Below, piece by piece: positions 38,853-51,923 of a DNA stretch of 64,000 nt. The translations under genes and the position numbers were made by a program. Position 1 is the first letter of the stretch. The number at the start of each line of letters is the position of its first letter. This DNA is from Utricularia gibba (Eukaryota; Streptophyta; Magnoliopsida; Lamiales; Lentibulariaceae): assembly GCA_002189035.1 (NCBI GenBank), contig NEEC01000002.1:62001-126000 (forward strand), in the 5' to 3' direction. Below the pieces are notes generated by a model. The model searched no databases, was not told the origin of the DNA, and worked only from the letters and a program-made list of their open reading frames with translations.

Positions 38853-41446
38853 ATGTCAACTTTTCTTTGTCCAATAGGGCCGACCATAGTTCTTTCCCCC
38901 ACCAGGGGAAGAAGAATGGCGAATTCGTTTCTGAAGGGAACTCACTTCGGTGTTCACAGGTCCTTCTTCAAGGGCGGTATCGGAATTGCTCGTTTGGGTT
39001 TGGGTGAGATTCCGTTTCCTGACCCGGAGAGTTCCGGGATGGTGGTGAAGGACTTGTTCGGGAGATTGGAGGGGTTTCTTTATACTGTTGCCGATGCTGC
39101 GGTTACTTCTGCGGATACAGTTGATGGAGTTACAACGGCGAAGCAAGAAGGTGATTGGCTTTCTGGGATTGCCAATTCCATGGAAATGGTTTTGAAGGTT
39201 TGTTCAAGGTTCAGTTCTTGTTATGCAATGTGATTGGGACAAGGAATTTGTTTTGTTCAATGTTCTTCTTAAGTGTGTTGTGAGTGATATTAGGAACTTG
39301 TTGACGCGTCCTAAAGACATCTGCACCCAAAGTTAGTTTGTATAATCTAAGAGGGAATAGGGTGTGGTACCAAACAGAGTGATTTCTGGAAGTGCGATGA
39401 GATGAATATGATGATATTGATGGCATATTCTTTGTGAAATTCCGTTGTTTTCTTGTGGAATAGCTGCATACGATTCTTGATGCTCTGCAGGTTCTCAAAG
39501 ATGTGCTTTCCACGCTGCACGTTCCCTATGCGTATGGTTTTGCAATTATATTACTAACTATAATTGTGAAAGGAGCTACATTTCCTTTGACAAAAAAGCA
39601 GGTTATTTAACACTGCGTTTTCAAGTTTAGTTGTCATTCTATAAATAAAATACTTATGCAACTTGTGGAACAATATTTAGGTGGAGTCTGCAATGGCCAT
39701 GCAATCTCTAGCGCCCCAGATAAAGGCTATCCAGGAAAGATATGCTGGAGATCAGGTTTCATTTCATCTTTTTAGTCATCGATGTTTCTCATACAAGAAA
39801 CTTGCTGCAGGCATTGAGTATTGATCGTGTGCATTAGATGCTCATCACATAAACGAGTCTCAGATTATTCTTAACATATTTTCTTTTGCAGGAAAGGATT
39901 CAACTGGAAACAGCTCGGTTGTATAAACTCTCTGGAATAAATCCTTTGGCGGGTGCTGAAACCTTTTTTTTTTTTTTTTCTGACTAGCCACATCATCTTA
40001 TCATAATTTATATGTTATGTTGGTTTTCACTAGGATGTCTTCCGACACTGCTCACCATTCCAGTATGGATAGGGCTTTACAGAGCTCTTTCTAATGTGGC
40101 CAATGAGGTAAACTTGTGCATTTGATCCCACAGTTCTACTTATGATGGCTGTTGCCTCACATTTCATCGCAATTTTACATCTTCAACTGTTATTTAAATT
40201 AAGGGACTTTTAAGTGAGGGCTTTTTCTGGATACCCTCGCTCTCTGGTCCAACAACGACTGCAGCTCAGAAAACTGGTAGTGGCACCTCTTGGCTGTTCC
40301 CCTTCATTGTAAGGATCTGCCACCCCTAACCATATATGAGGTGTGGTTATGAGTTAGGTGTCAAGTCTGATTTCTTTTGCTTTGTATTCATAGGATGGGC
40401 ATCCTCCTCTCGGATGGTCGGATACTCTTGCGTATCTCGTGTTACCTTTGCTTCTTGTTCTATCACAGTATATCTCAATACAAATCATGCAACCTCCACA
40501 GGTTTGTGTTCAAGCTGGCATGACATTCATTTTTGCTGATTTTACCTCTGTTAATATTCCTATGGGTGAGATTAATGCTACTTCAATTTTTTCTGATGGG
40601 GGACGCCTTCCTTGCCAGAGCAATGATCCGAATGTAAAGAATTCACAAGCCATAACCAAATTTCTGCCTCTGATGATTGGATACTTTTCTCTCTCAGTAC
40701 CTTCTGGATTGAGCCTCTACTGGTTTGTCCTTCGCATTTTGTGCTTCATCTAGTGGTTTTCATTTTGCTTTAATTTTTTAATCCAATGCAAGAATTTTGC
40801 TTTTCAGGTTTACTAACAACGTACTTAGCACAGCTCAACAAGTATGGCTACGAAAACTGGGTGGTGCCAAGAATCCTGTTATGAAATCGAGCAATGATCT
40901 TTTAAGCAAAGATCAGTTTGAGATTCCAAAGCTCACACCCCAAGCACCATCATCAGTCAAAGTGGTCGACAAAGAAGATGACGCCAGTCCAGATGTGCCT
41001 CGTCGTGGGACAGGTGGAACTTTTACAGTCACTTCCTGTTTGATTGCTTTGTTCCCCTAAAAAATGGGCTGTGTAGAAGCTTGAAGATACAGAACTATTC
41101 CATAGTTAACCAATATCGTAGCCAAAATCTTACTTTTGAAGCGTCTTTCTGTCGCATTTGCAGGTTTAAACAGCTGAAAGAGCAAGAAGCTCAAAGAAGA
41201 AAGCTAAGAGAGGAACAGAGTAAGAAAGCTGAGGGCGCAACAGCCATAGGCAGCAGCCAAATAACTACTGATGCACAAGCAGCGATTAGTCTCGAGAAAC
41301 TCCCTGTAAATGGGAATGGCAGCAGCATCGATTTGGAAGCTAATGATGACGCAAGACCACCGGTTAATAGAAGGAACAACCCCGGAAGTTCAGATGATAA
41401 GGAGATCGGAATAAGTGATCTTCGTCTAGACAAAAATGACGATTAG
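38853..41446 (+). CDS. ALB3: ALBINO3 thylakoid membrane insertase (YidC/Oxa1 family)
   Basis: Inserts light-harvesting and other proteins into the thylakoid membrane, working with cpSRP. Exons: 38853-39197, 39491-39601, 39681-39755, 39892-39952, 40034-40107, 40204-40308, 40394-40501, 40619-40722, 40808-41013 and 41164-41446. The conserved 60KD_IMP core reads VPYAYGFAIILLTIIVKGATFPLT, LPTLLTIPVWIGLYRALSNVANEG, WLFPFIDGHPPLGW, YLVLPLLLVLSQY and LPLMIGYFSLSVPSGLSLYWFTNN, giving five membrane segments. The C-terminal stromal tail is Lys/Glu/Gln-rich (RFKQLKEQEAQRRK), where Arabidopsis ALB3 binds cpSRP43. Phases agree except at the 9/10 junction: exon 9 ends one base short (GGGACAG|GT near 41009-41013), so a lost base is likely. 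The ATG at 38853 is the first in frame; the transit peptide is not further defined. Confidence 0.93.
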
Positions 41447-42355
41447 GTACCCTGAGATGACTCTGAATTTCTTTTTTTCTTCCAGGTTGCTTTTCCTGTA
41501 TCACAATGTAGTCTTCCTGTCCAGTCCAGGCAACACAATCCTATGCAATGAATGCAGATGAACAGCAAGAAACAAGGTGAGCTCAAGTCCACGATAGACA
41601 TGCAAACATTCATTGGAGAAACTCGGGTTTCAGAGACAGTGGCCGACATATTGTTGCTGAGAGTTCATCGGGGAGCATACACAGTAGCAGGTTTTTGTAG
41701 ATATAAAAGCAACTGGCTGAATATTTCAAAAAAAAAAAAACTCCGCGGTTGCTATTTTGAAGTTGGCGCTGAATAGAATCCATGTGCGTCTCTGCAATTA
41801 TGTGAACCGGTCTGCAGTCTCTCCCCCCATTGGCTTCAGGGACCACGTCCGGTCATGTCATCAAACCATTAGGACTACTACGATCTATTTGTTTTACTGG
41901 ATGAGGATTGGATTGGATGACCGGCAGCAGTGCTCGGAGCTCACTTGCTTCCATAAAACCCATGATTTGCTTTGAACGAAAAAGCCTCCCTCTATAGCTT
42001 CCAATCATGCTTCAACCTCAGAGCGACAAGGTGATCACTGGCGTTGTGAATAATACAATGCAGTGCTTCGTTTTTATGCAGAGTGTGGATGGGGTCATCT
42101 CCGATCCATTTAGAACACAACGCAATAGGATTGGACGATATGAGGAGAAAGTGTGTCGGTCACATGGGTGTCTTTAATACTACTGTTGAAATTATTGAGA
42201 GGCAATCAGAGGTATGTTCTGAGCATATGTGAGACACATGGTCACTGCATTCACACTAAGCCCCCTTCTCCCGCCCAGCCGATGAAAGCATACTATCCGG
42301 AGAGCTCCATTATAAAGGTAGGATGGATTTGCTCCTATCAGGGTTCTTAGGGAGA
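41447..42355. other. Intergenic region, ALB3 / pectate lyase
   Basis: Contains the ALB3 3' UTR and the pectate lyase promoter, with a possible TATA-like element (TATAAAGG) at about 42311. No gene seen. Confidence 0.45.
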
Positions 42356-43841
42356 ATGAGACCCCCGTGCCATATTCTCATTCTGCTTCCCATTTTGCTT
42401 TCTCCCGCCCTCTCATTCTCTTCTCCGGTTGCTGATCCTGAAACCGTCGTACAAGAACTTAATGAGTGAGATTCCATTTTCCTCAACTTTCTTCTATCAC
42501 TACTGTGCTGCATTCATTTCAAGATTCTGTTGTATTTTTCATGCAGGAAACTGAATGTATCGAGAAGAAAACTGGGCTTCCTCTCCTGCAACGTCGGCAA
42601 CCCCATTGACGATTGCTGGCGGTGCGACAAGAACTGGGAAAAGAACCGCCGCCAGCTCGCCGACTGCGCAATCGGCTTCGGGAAGCATGCCGTCGGAGGA
42701 AGAGACGGCGACACTTACGTTGTAACGGATCCCGGCGACGATCCGGTGAACCCAAAACCAGGAACCTTAAGATACGGATGCATTCAAAAAGAGCCGCTAT
42801 GGATCATATTCTCTCGGGATATGGTAATCAAGCTCAAGCAAGAACTGATGATGAACTCATTCAAAACCATCGACGGCCGTGGAGCCTCCGTGCACATCGC
42901 CGGCGGGCCATGTATCACCATCCAGTACGTGACCAACATCATCATACACGGCATCCATATACACGACTGTAAACAAGGGGGCAATGCTTACGTGCGGGAC
43001 TCCCCAGAGCACTACGGCTGGAGAACTGTGTCAGATGGCGACGGCGTGTCCATCTTCGGCGGCAGCCAGGTAGCCCACACCAGCCAGTTTTAAGTTTCGG
43101 GTTGTCCATCTAAGTGTTTTTTTTTTTTTTTTGTTTCTTCTGAAAACTAGGTGTGGATTGATCATTGCACACTCTCAAGCTGTCGCGATGGGCTGATAGA
43201 TGCGATCCACGGATCGACGGGCATCACCATTTCCAACAATTACATGTCTCATCACAACAAGGTGATGCTCTTGGGCCACAGTGATGACTACTCCCCCGAC
43301 AAGAGCATGCAGGCCACTATAGCCTTCAACCGTTTCGGTGAAGGCCTCGTCCAGCGCATGCCAAGGTACCAAAACCTCTCTGGAATCCGCTCCCTGTAGT
43401 TGCTCATGTTACGCTTTCATGTCACAGGTGCAGGCATGGGTACTTCCACGTCGTAAACAACGACTACGCGCAGTGGGAAATGTACGCCATCGGAGGGAGC
43501 GCAGCTCCCACCATCAACAGCCAGGGGAACCGCTTCCTTGCTCCCGATGATTCAACCATCAAAGAGGTAGTACCAAAACGTTTTTGACATCTTTTCACTT
43601 TAATAACATGTCGCATCAGGTGACTAAGCACGAAGATGCGCCGGAGAGTGAGTGGAAGAAGTGGAACTGGAGATCGGAAGGAGACCTGATGCTGAACGGC
43701 GCCTTCTTCACGAGCTCCGGTGCCGGCGCGTCATCGAGTTACGCCAAGGCATCGAGCCTGAGCGCCAAGGCATCTTCTCTGGTGGGTTCAATCACCATGG
43801 GGGCGGGCTCACTCAACTGCAAAAAAGGTGCGAGATGTTGA
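42356..43841 (+). CDS. Pectate lyase (PL1 family), secreted
   Basis: Cleaves de-esterified pectin in the cell wall by beta-elimination, needing calcium. Exons: 42356-42465, 42547-43069, 43151-43365, 43428-43566 and 43620-43841 (1209 nt, 402 codons). The first 22 residues ([22 protein letters not shown]) form a signal peptide. The PL1 beta-helix shows [78 protein letters not shown] (calcium-binding Asp residues) and [11 protein letters not shown] with the catalytic Arg, then [35 protein letters not shown] differs slightly from the usual DGLIDAVMGS. No frame breaks. Confidence 0.95.
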
Positions 43842-45421
43842 GGGAGACAGACAGAGAGGCCGTTCAACAGTTAGTTACCATGTCTCTCAAATCATCATGA
43901 CTTGGCTTGGCATTTCCGACGAGCATTCTCGTTCAATGAATGCTAGCTAACTGGATCAACAAACCATAAGCATAAAAATGAAGAAAAGTGACGGAGCGAG
44001 CAGTAAGTCATAAATGCAACACATGTTGTTTTCTTGACTTGAGAGAGGCAGGCACAGACCAGAGCAGAGCAGGGGAGTATTTGCATTTAATGTGCAACAA
44101 CCCCCAGAATCGAAACGCGGCCAGCATCAAATGCTGCACCAGCCCCATCTCCCATTTAAAGGATCAAATAAATGCAAACAAAAGTCCAAATCGGAAATAG
44201 AAGGGCCATAGAAGGGTGCACCGGGGACTCAAAATAGAAGGTGAAAGACAAGGAATGCAGAGAACTCCGACACCGCCCACTGAAGCAAGGGAGGGGAGGG
44301 GAGGGGGCATTGCCGTTGAAGGCTGACCTTTCTTCCATTTTTTGGCGACTTGAAATCAGTTGCCCAAAAAAGCCATGGAATACAAGCAAAATCAAGGCAA
44401 AGTGTTCACTACAAAAAAAATGATGCCATCGACGCCTAGGAACGAATACAAACAAAATCAAGGCACCCTCCCCTGGTTCCCCACAAGCCCAGTGAGTTAC
44501 ACAGTGTCCCACAACACACAAGCATACATAAGCGTGCTTACAGGAGATCTCAGGTATCTACAGTTCCTGCCTAAAATACAACATTCACATTCTCTCTTCT
44601 CATCACCTGGAGGCTATCCCAGCCACCGCATGTTGGCTTACAGGAGCTAGAAGCACCAGCCAAAGTGTGTTTACAAGACAGCTCATACACGTACATTGTG
44701 TGCTAACACAAAACTCACACCTACGCTTTTTACAAGCTTCGAGATGAGTTACACATTGTTAACAAAAAAAAAAAAAAAAAAGATTACAGTGGAGAACCTA
44801 TCACAGGGAAGAAATACATCAGATAGAGATACACATGCACATACTTCCAACATCATGAATACTCGACATGTGCAAATGCCTCATGAATGCGAGAAAGACT
44901 TAAGGCTTCTTTGGAATATAGCACTAAGCGAAGTACCCCAGGAAGTTATTTTTTGTCTGCTCCTGAGTAGGATAATCAAAGAAAAAACCAGGTCAATGAT
45001 CTACACAACTATCGCCAGGGATCCATGCAGAGTACACCTAATTCACACACGAAGCATCATGGCTAAGAACCAAAAGAGAACGTGCAAGACACCAATGCTC
45101 AAATGCAAAACGTCAAGTGGCTTGAAATGAAAACTAGATAAATAACGTCCTGAATGGAAGTATCATGGCATATATCACATAAAAGCCTTATGGTGCTTAA
45201 TATCATACCGCACACACATGATATAACATCAAATTCGGTTTTGGGGCATGAAAACGGAGAAAGTAGATTCTCCCATCTGAATCAGATTGAAGGCACTTTC
45301 TTCTCCAAACTCAAAATGCAAGCAACTTGGTGTCCACAAAATCACGAGGAGCTCTAGACCTGTTAATTGTCCTAAAAACGTCACTTCAAATAAAGAAAGC
45401 AGCTTAACTTCTCTCATTTTA
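43842..45421. other. Convergent intergenic region, pectate lyase / RRM protein
   Basis: 1.6 kb carrying both 3' UTRs. A G-rich run at 44288-44308 could form a quadruplex, and an A16-18 tract lies near 44764-44780. No gene was seen on either strand. Confidence 0.45.
44288..44308 (+). other. Potential G-quadruplex motif
   Basis: Four G-runs of three to five separated by single A residues occur within 21 bases, in the spacer between two converging genes. Confidence 0.5.
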
Positions 45422-47318
45422 TCATTCAGATGGCACGCGCCTCCGTTTTCCATAATCAGCGTCCCTGGATCGAGACCTGCGATCATCTTCTGCTACTGCA
45501 CCAGAACGACTATGGGACCTTGAAGATTGTCCTCTATCCCGCTCATCATCATAACCTGCATCACGATCTCTATGACCATGTTCACGATATCGAGACTTGT
45601 CATCCCTGTGTCTAGTGTCCCTGTCATTTCGCCTCGAGTCCCGTTCCCTCTCTTCTCGGTGTCTCTTATCAGGATTATTAGACCACTCACGCTCAGAACT
45701 TCTTTCCTTTTCTCTTGAAGCAGCACTAGACCTCCCACCCTTATCATGACTTGCATCTGCATGGCCATATTCTGAAGCATTATCTTCACCACCATAACTA
45801 GATTCTCCCGTAACTCTACCATGTTCGTCGCCCCCCATACCACCCATGTTTGGGTCATTCCACATACCAGGACCACCCATTCCAGATATACCCATCCCAT
45901 TGGGTGCCATACCTCGACTGAAAAACGCAGGGTTAACATGCGGAGCAACACCAGGGAGGCCCATAGTGTTTACTGCAGGAAATGGAGGAATCATTCCTGG
46001 AAAAGCTGGACTGGAGAAGTTCCCATATCCAGCGCCACGACCCATAAAAGCGAGGTCAAAACCAGGAGGCATCATGCCCTGTGGGTGCATCATGCCAGGA
46101 GGTGCACCAAAGCCTGGGCCAGCAATCCCCTGTCCATAGTTAACTCCACCACCAGCAGGTGTATTCCCCATCATGTTCTTATTTCCACCGCCTCCTCGCC
46201 CCTCATGTTACCAGCACCTGAACCTCTGTTAAGTGCTTGATTTCCACCTCTTCCCCATCCGCCACGTGCAAAATTTCTCCCATCATCTCCACTGGTATAA
46301 TTTGTCCCAATGACATGTCCCGCACCATCATTCATGGCATTCCTTCCTTGAACTTGAGATTGACCCTGGCCTTGGTTTTTATTCATGTAAGAAGCACCCA
46401 TTTGTTTAATGGTCTGTGGAGTGGCAAATGCCACCACGCAGGCCCTCCCATTGAAAAGATGTCCATTCATCCCTTCCTTACAGGCGTTGGCGGCAGCAGG
46501 ATCATAAAACTCAACTTGGCAATACCCTTTGGACTTGCCACTGGCCCTTTCATCAAAAAATTTAATGTCCTTGAGTTTTCCATACTGAATCAGCACACTC
46601 TCAAGCTCTGCATCTGTTGTCCACCAATGCAGCTCCCCGACATAGAGCATGGTGTTTCCATTTCCAGAAGATGGCCGATGAAGGTAATCCACATCCACAG
46701 AGCGATTTGCATTGGGATCTGTAGGCAAATTATTTGAATTGAAAGGAGCATGAGGAACTCCTTTGGAACTGACCATACTAGGAACCGCCAATGATGCAGG
46801 ATCATTAACAATTTTATCGGAGTTGTTTACCCGATCTTCTGTAGTTTTATTAGGAATAACTCCTGGTCCTTGATATCCCAAGTGATCTGACTGAGAAATT
46901 TGTGCTACATCAGGGACCCTACCCTCGGAGAATGGTCACGAGCAAGTGAAGCCTCGTCCATGGGTTTAAATCCCTCTTTCTGCTCAGGGAATTGGACAAC
47001 GGGAAGCCCATAGGACCGATCATTGCTTAATCTGGAATTGTTAGCGTCTAGTGAGGGCACTGCTTCATTTCCATTTCCTAAAGGATTGATTTTGTTTTCG
47101 GCTACGGAAGAAGGCATCTGCGTTTCTGATTGCTGTACTTGCATGAAACTCTCTCCAACATTAACGTCATTGTAGAGGTCATCATATTCATCATCCTCAC
47201 CAATCATTTCCTCATCCGCAAGGGCAGGTATAGCAGCACCCTGGTGATATTGCATCCTTTGATGCCCATCATACTCTTCCTCTCCATAGTCTGCTTGCTC
47301 TCTATTGGCTGGATCCAT
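45422..47318 (-). CDS. RRM protein resembling cleavage factor I 68/59-kDa subunit, two frame breaks
   Basis: A nuclear RNA-binding protein like CPSF6/CFIm68, which helps choose poly(A) sites. It is a single-exon reading region of about 632 codons. An acidic N-terminus (MDPANREQADYGEEEY) is followed by one RRM at about residues 220-300 with RNP2 LYVGEL and RNP1 KSKGYCQVEF. Then come a Gly/Met/Pro-rich middle (GFGAPPGMMHPQGMMPPGFD) and an Arg/Asp/Glu/Ser C-terminus (RRNDRDTRHRDDKSRYRE) ending KRRRVPSE. Two single-base losses split it: at the CCC of 46922-46924 and at 46199-46202 (G runs on the minus strand). One G added at each place joins the three frames with no other change. Arabidopsis At5g55670 is a likely relative. 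Confidence 0.85.
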
Positions 47319-49629
47319 CAACCCTGTTTATAAGGTCCCGGTTAACCCACCTGACTATGAAGGAGCGAGATATCAATGGAACAGACATTTATGCACGAAT
47401 ACAGCATACAAAGGTCGCAATACGTCAAAATAAGTTCATTCGACCTAAGGTATTTGAAAGGCAAACTGAAAATCTGGAACCCCTAAACTCACAAGTGAAT
47501 TAAGAGACCCGGATGCATATTTCACAAAACGCAACCAAGATGCAAGCACCCACATCCGACAAATCGTTCCCAAACAAGAATTAGAATCTGAGAGTGAAAC
47601 GTGCGCACCCCTTTTCAGATACTCACTTGATAGAAGTGCGTGGAAGTACTGGCCTCCAGCAAGATCAAGGGCGGCAGACGGGCAGAGGCTCTCCGGACGT
47701 GGAAGTCAATCAACAAGGCAACACGGGTCCGTGTTGTTCAATTTAGGGTTATGATTCGGGTAATTTGATTTTCAGCCATCCAGATACGACGACGATGAGT
47801 GTTCGTTCCGTTCCTTCCAAGAAGCCATAAAATGAAATAAAAAAATAAAAAAAAAACCAGCGACAGGTACATACGAAATTAATCTCATTGGTTTGCTAAG
47901 GCCCAATAGTTTTTAGAAGCCCAGACCAAGTTCAAAAGTGATACGGCCTGAGCCCACGATCCCCGCCACAATTGCAAAGAGGCGATCGTACCCATTTGCT
48001 GCGATACCACGAAAGGAGGAGACAAACTGCAGATGAGATGCGGTGAAAGCCGTGGGTTGGCCCGGCGCCGACACAACAAGAAAGCGTGTTGCCGGGGAAG
48101 ATAAATAAAACCCCAAGTGGTGGGGTGGGTTTGTAGCTTGGGATTGCGCCCACTACGCTGCGCCGTGGCTATGGAGACAGCAAAGCGTGCTGACATCCTT
48201 TATCCACGCAGCCGCAAAGTTGTGATGCAGTGCAGCAGGAATAGAATATGACTCCACTCGACTCGGCTCGACTCTTGCATACAACATTGAAAGCCCTTGC
48301 CTTGGTGGTGTTGGATAATGAATGTTCCCTTTGACGACCAGACACAGCACACGAACAACTCATTGCTTCCATTCCATCCCATTCATTTTTCTCTCTTGTG
48401 CGTGTTGTTGCAAGGCGGAGGCGGAGCTAGGTCATAATTATGCGAGAGAAGTCGAGTTGGGGCAAATTCATTTCAGTTTGAAATAAATGAATTGTCGTGT
48501 CAGCAATGGGTGGCAGATCTGTTGGGTCGTACAGCAGCCCTCCTCTCCTCTCCTCTATTCTCTTCTTCACGGCTTCAGTTTGAAATAAATTAATGGGTCA
48601 GTTGTAGGTAGGAGTCAGATCATAAAAAAAGCTTTCACCTTTTCAGTCTCCGTCTCACCAACAAGATCCGATCCGATCCGGTCCGGGGAGATCCGATCCG
48701 GTCCGATCAACAGGACAACACCACACACCTGAACTTCAACACCGCCACCCTTGAGCTCCTTCTCGTGCAGGAAAAGAAAGGGTTTGAGCTGTTGTGGTAG
48801 CGGAGAGATGCTGAACACACACAAGTCGGGTGCGTGTTGGGAAGATGATCCGACAGAGTAGGAAGTTACGGTTGTGCCCTTGCATCTGGGCCAACAGCAA
48901 TCTCAGATGCCTGTCATGTGGGCTCTCGGCATCTCTCCACGTGTATGATCAGGGTTTGGCCCCATCACATCCCATCTTCCTTGCTGATAAATAAAGCGGC
49001 CGAGCCACCACCAGAGAAAGAACGGGGGCCGGGGGCGGGCTCATGCTTAGGTTACTCGCCCTAGCAACTGACATGTGCATCGCATGCGAGGCGAGGGGGG
49101 GAGGTGAGCGGAGCCCTCGGGCGCCGGGATTGATGATTGACTGGACTGACGGGAAAAAAAGGGACGAAGAAACTCATAATGCCATGCCATGGATCGCTAG
49201 CCAAAGAAGGGGAAGGGGGCATTAACTCGAAATGGTCCCGACGTGTATGCATTAAGTACGTAATTGGACAAAAAAGAAACGTTGTAGGAGAGCTATTTTG
49301 TTAATTCCTCCAAAACAGAAAGTCGTGGTAACGGGGCACCCACCTTTTTACATACGCGCTCCGCTCTGGAATCATGCGCTTTCTCTCTCACGCACCCCCG
49401 CGTGCTACCATATAGGTGCTACTCTAGAGAGAGAGTGTGTGAGGGGAGGGGAGGGGAGGGGGGCTGGATCAGATCAGTCTGCAGGTAAAGAATGAGAGAG
49501 AGTGGGGGAATCAGAGGATATCTACTGGAGCGGCAGCAGCAGCAACAGCATATGTGAGGAAACGGAAGAGAGGGGAGGACTAGGGGGTCAACAACAATCT
49601 ACTCCGCCGGAAAGCCCTTTGCCCCCGCC
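47319..49629. other. Divergent intergenic region, RRM protein / TEL
   Basis: 2.3 kb with two divergent promoters. A GATCCG/GGTCCG repeat lies at 48664-48707. A purine-rich TEL leader with GA repeats and a G-rich run stands at 49430-49463. No protein gene was recognised. Confidence 0.45.
49441..49463 (+). promoter_or_regulatory. Potential G-quadruplex in TEL leader
   Basis: Four consecutive G4-G6 runs with single A spacers lie about 170 bp before the TEL start codon on the sense strand, next to GA repeats. A role in transcription or translation is inference. Confidence 0.5.
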
Positions 49630-51923
49630 ATGAATGATCCCCGATTTTCTGGCTTTTCGGTGCACCACCTTGACCCATCAGCGCAAGAGTTTTTTCCGGC
49701 TGCTTCCGTCAGTTTCCCGGCTTTCGGGCCCCAGATTGTGTACCCCTATCCTCCAATGGTGTACGAAAACATGGGGTTTAGGCCGCCGCCGTTCGCCGGG
49801 GGAGCCATGGAGCCGCCACCGCCGCCTTCGTTACCCCCCTCGTCGTTATCGCCGTCCAGGGCTTTACTTCTGAGTATGGTGCCGCCCAACGTCAGCGAAT
49901 CGACGGTGCGACGTGAACTGGAAATCTTCGGGGACGTCAGGGCTGTGGAAATGGAGAGGCGGCGGGAGGGTTTAGTAACGGTGCATTTCTACGACGTGAG
50001 AGATGCACAGGCCGCACTGAATGCGATTCAGGATCAACACATGCAGCAGCAGTTCCGTTTGGGTCGCCATTACGAAGCTATGTTGAATAATTCCTTGGGA
50101 TTTGTCGCGGTTCCACCACCACCACCGTTGCCGCCGCAGACGGCGGCTGGCTTAATCTCCGGTCGGGTAGTTTGGGCCCAGTTTATTCCTCCTGCGACCT
50201 TTGGTCTTCCTGATGGAAACAACCAGGGAACACTTGTGGTATTCAATTTAGACCCCGGCATTCCATCTTCTCATCTCAGAGATATTTTCCGTAATTTTGG
50301 TACATGAAGAATTCCCACTTTTCTTCTGAATTTCTTTCTCCCCGTGTCGGTTACTCTTTTGCTTCTTCTTCCTGTTATCGGTTTCTGATGTGTTCGTAAT
50401 AGTGGAGATTGATGAGTGTTCTGGTTATGCTGGGTCCTTTTCGTGCCCACATCATGGAAAGCATTAATTATTGTCTCATGTCTTCTCTGTGCTGTTTGGT
50501 CTTCTACTCTTGTCCAGGGCCTGTTAAAGAGTTGAGGGAGACCCCCAACAAAAGGAATCAAAAGTTCGTGGAGTTTTATGATGTTCGAGACGCGGCCAAA
50601 GCAATGTCGGAGATGAACGGTAAAGAAATCGCCGGAAAATGCCTAGTGATTGAGTTCAGCCGCCCCGGTGGTCAATGCAAGAAGTTCTGGAAGAGCAGCG
50701 TTGGTTCCAGTTCCAGTAAGATGAGTAGTGGTCGATGTTCTTCTTCGCCACCACCTCCCACATCAAGAAACGTGTTCCGGCACGACAAGAAACCGTCGCC
50801 GCCGCCGCGAGGGTACCACTCTAGTACTAGAGGAAACCCATGTAAGAGCCCATCATCGTCGCTTTGTGGATCCGTTTCCAAATTGTCCATTGAGAACGAA
50901 GAGTACACATTGAAGAGTTCCAGAAGAAGCGGCGGTCAAGGTTATGGTTCTTCCTCATCATCGAAACAGACCGCGGCAGCAACGGCGATTCGTAGACACT
51001 GGAAAGGAAGCGCCGGCGTAAAATATGGAAAAGAGCACCATGATCCCAGCTTTCTCATTAATGAAGATGCGATAATGGAATCAAATTGCCGTGATACAAG
51101 AACCACTGTGATGATCAAGAACATCCCAAACAAGTACAGGTATCACTGTGTAATGTTTCATGGTTTTGCTTGCTTCTTTCGCCAAGATATTCTGCTACCC
51201 GTTTTCAAGAAATCTGTTTTTCCCCTAGCAGCCACCCAATTGTTGTGTTTTTTTATTAATATTTGGGATGTTGCAGCCAGAAGTTGCTGCTGAACATGCT
51301 GGACAACCACTGCATTCACTGTAACGAGCAGTTGGTCGACGGCGGGGATGAAGACCAGCCCTTGTCGTCTTATGATTTCGTTTACCTCCCGATCGATTTC
51401 ATGTCACTTTCCTCTCTTTTCTGCGTCTGCGTTTTTAATCGAAGAATCATCACAGCAAGTTGAACTTCTTCATTTCCCTTTCAGAAACAAATGCAACGTG
51501 GGTTATGGGTTCGTGAACATGACTTCCCCTCAGGCAACCCTACGTCTCTACAAAGCTTTCCACCATCAGAACTGGGAAGTCTTCAACTCCAGAAAAATCT
51601 GTGAGGTCACCTACGCAAGGCTTCAGGCAAGCAGCAGAGTGGGATACTGATAAATGCGATCTTGCACGTTTCATAGGCGGCATCTAACCTTTTTTTTTTC
51701 CTGTTTGAAGGGTCTCGATGCACTGAGGGAGCATTTCAAGAACTCCAAATTCCCCAGCGACGACGAGGAGTACATGCCGGTTGTCTTCTCGCCACCGCGA
51801 GACGGGCGGATCCTGAGCGAGCCGGTGCCGATACTGGGCCGGATTACGCCTGAAAGCCCCCCTCCGGGATCTGACGGAGATGGCTGTTCCGACAGCGGGC
51901 AGGATGATGAAAGGAGCGTGTAG
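49630..51923 (+). CDS. TERMINAL EAR1-like (TEL) Mei2-type RNA-binding protein
   Basis: A plant Mei2-like protein acting in shoot meristem and leaf initiation control (maize TE1, rice PLA2 group). Exons: 49630-50299, 50518-51139, 51277-51402, 51485-51626 and 51711-51923; 1773 nt, 590 codons. RRM1 starts near residue 77 ([19 protein letters not shown]). RRM2 spans [21 protein letters not shown] to [12 protein letters not shown]. The Mei2 C-terminal RRM3 opens [21 protein letters not shown] and continues [25 protein letters not shown] and [23 protein letters not shown]. Polyproline patches and a Ser-rich linker separate the domains. Intron 4 starts GCAAGC (GC-AG). No frame breaks. Confidence 0.93.

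Noticed and set aside
48664-48707. A GATCCG/GGTCCG repeat as a mobile element end
   Set aside because: Short and imperfect, with no inverted partner or flanking duplication; a simple repeat explains it.
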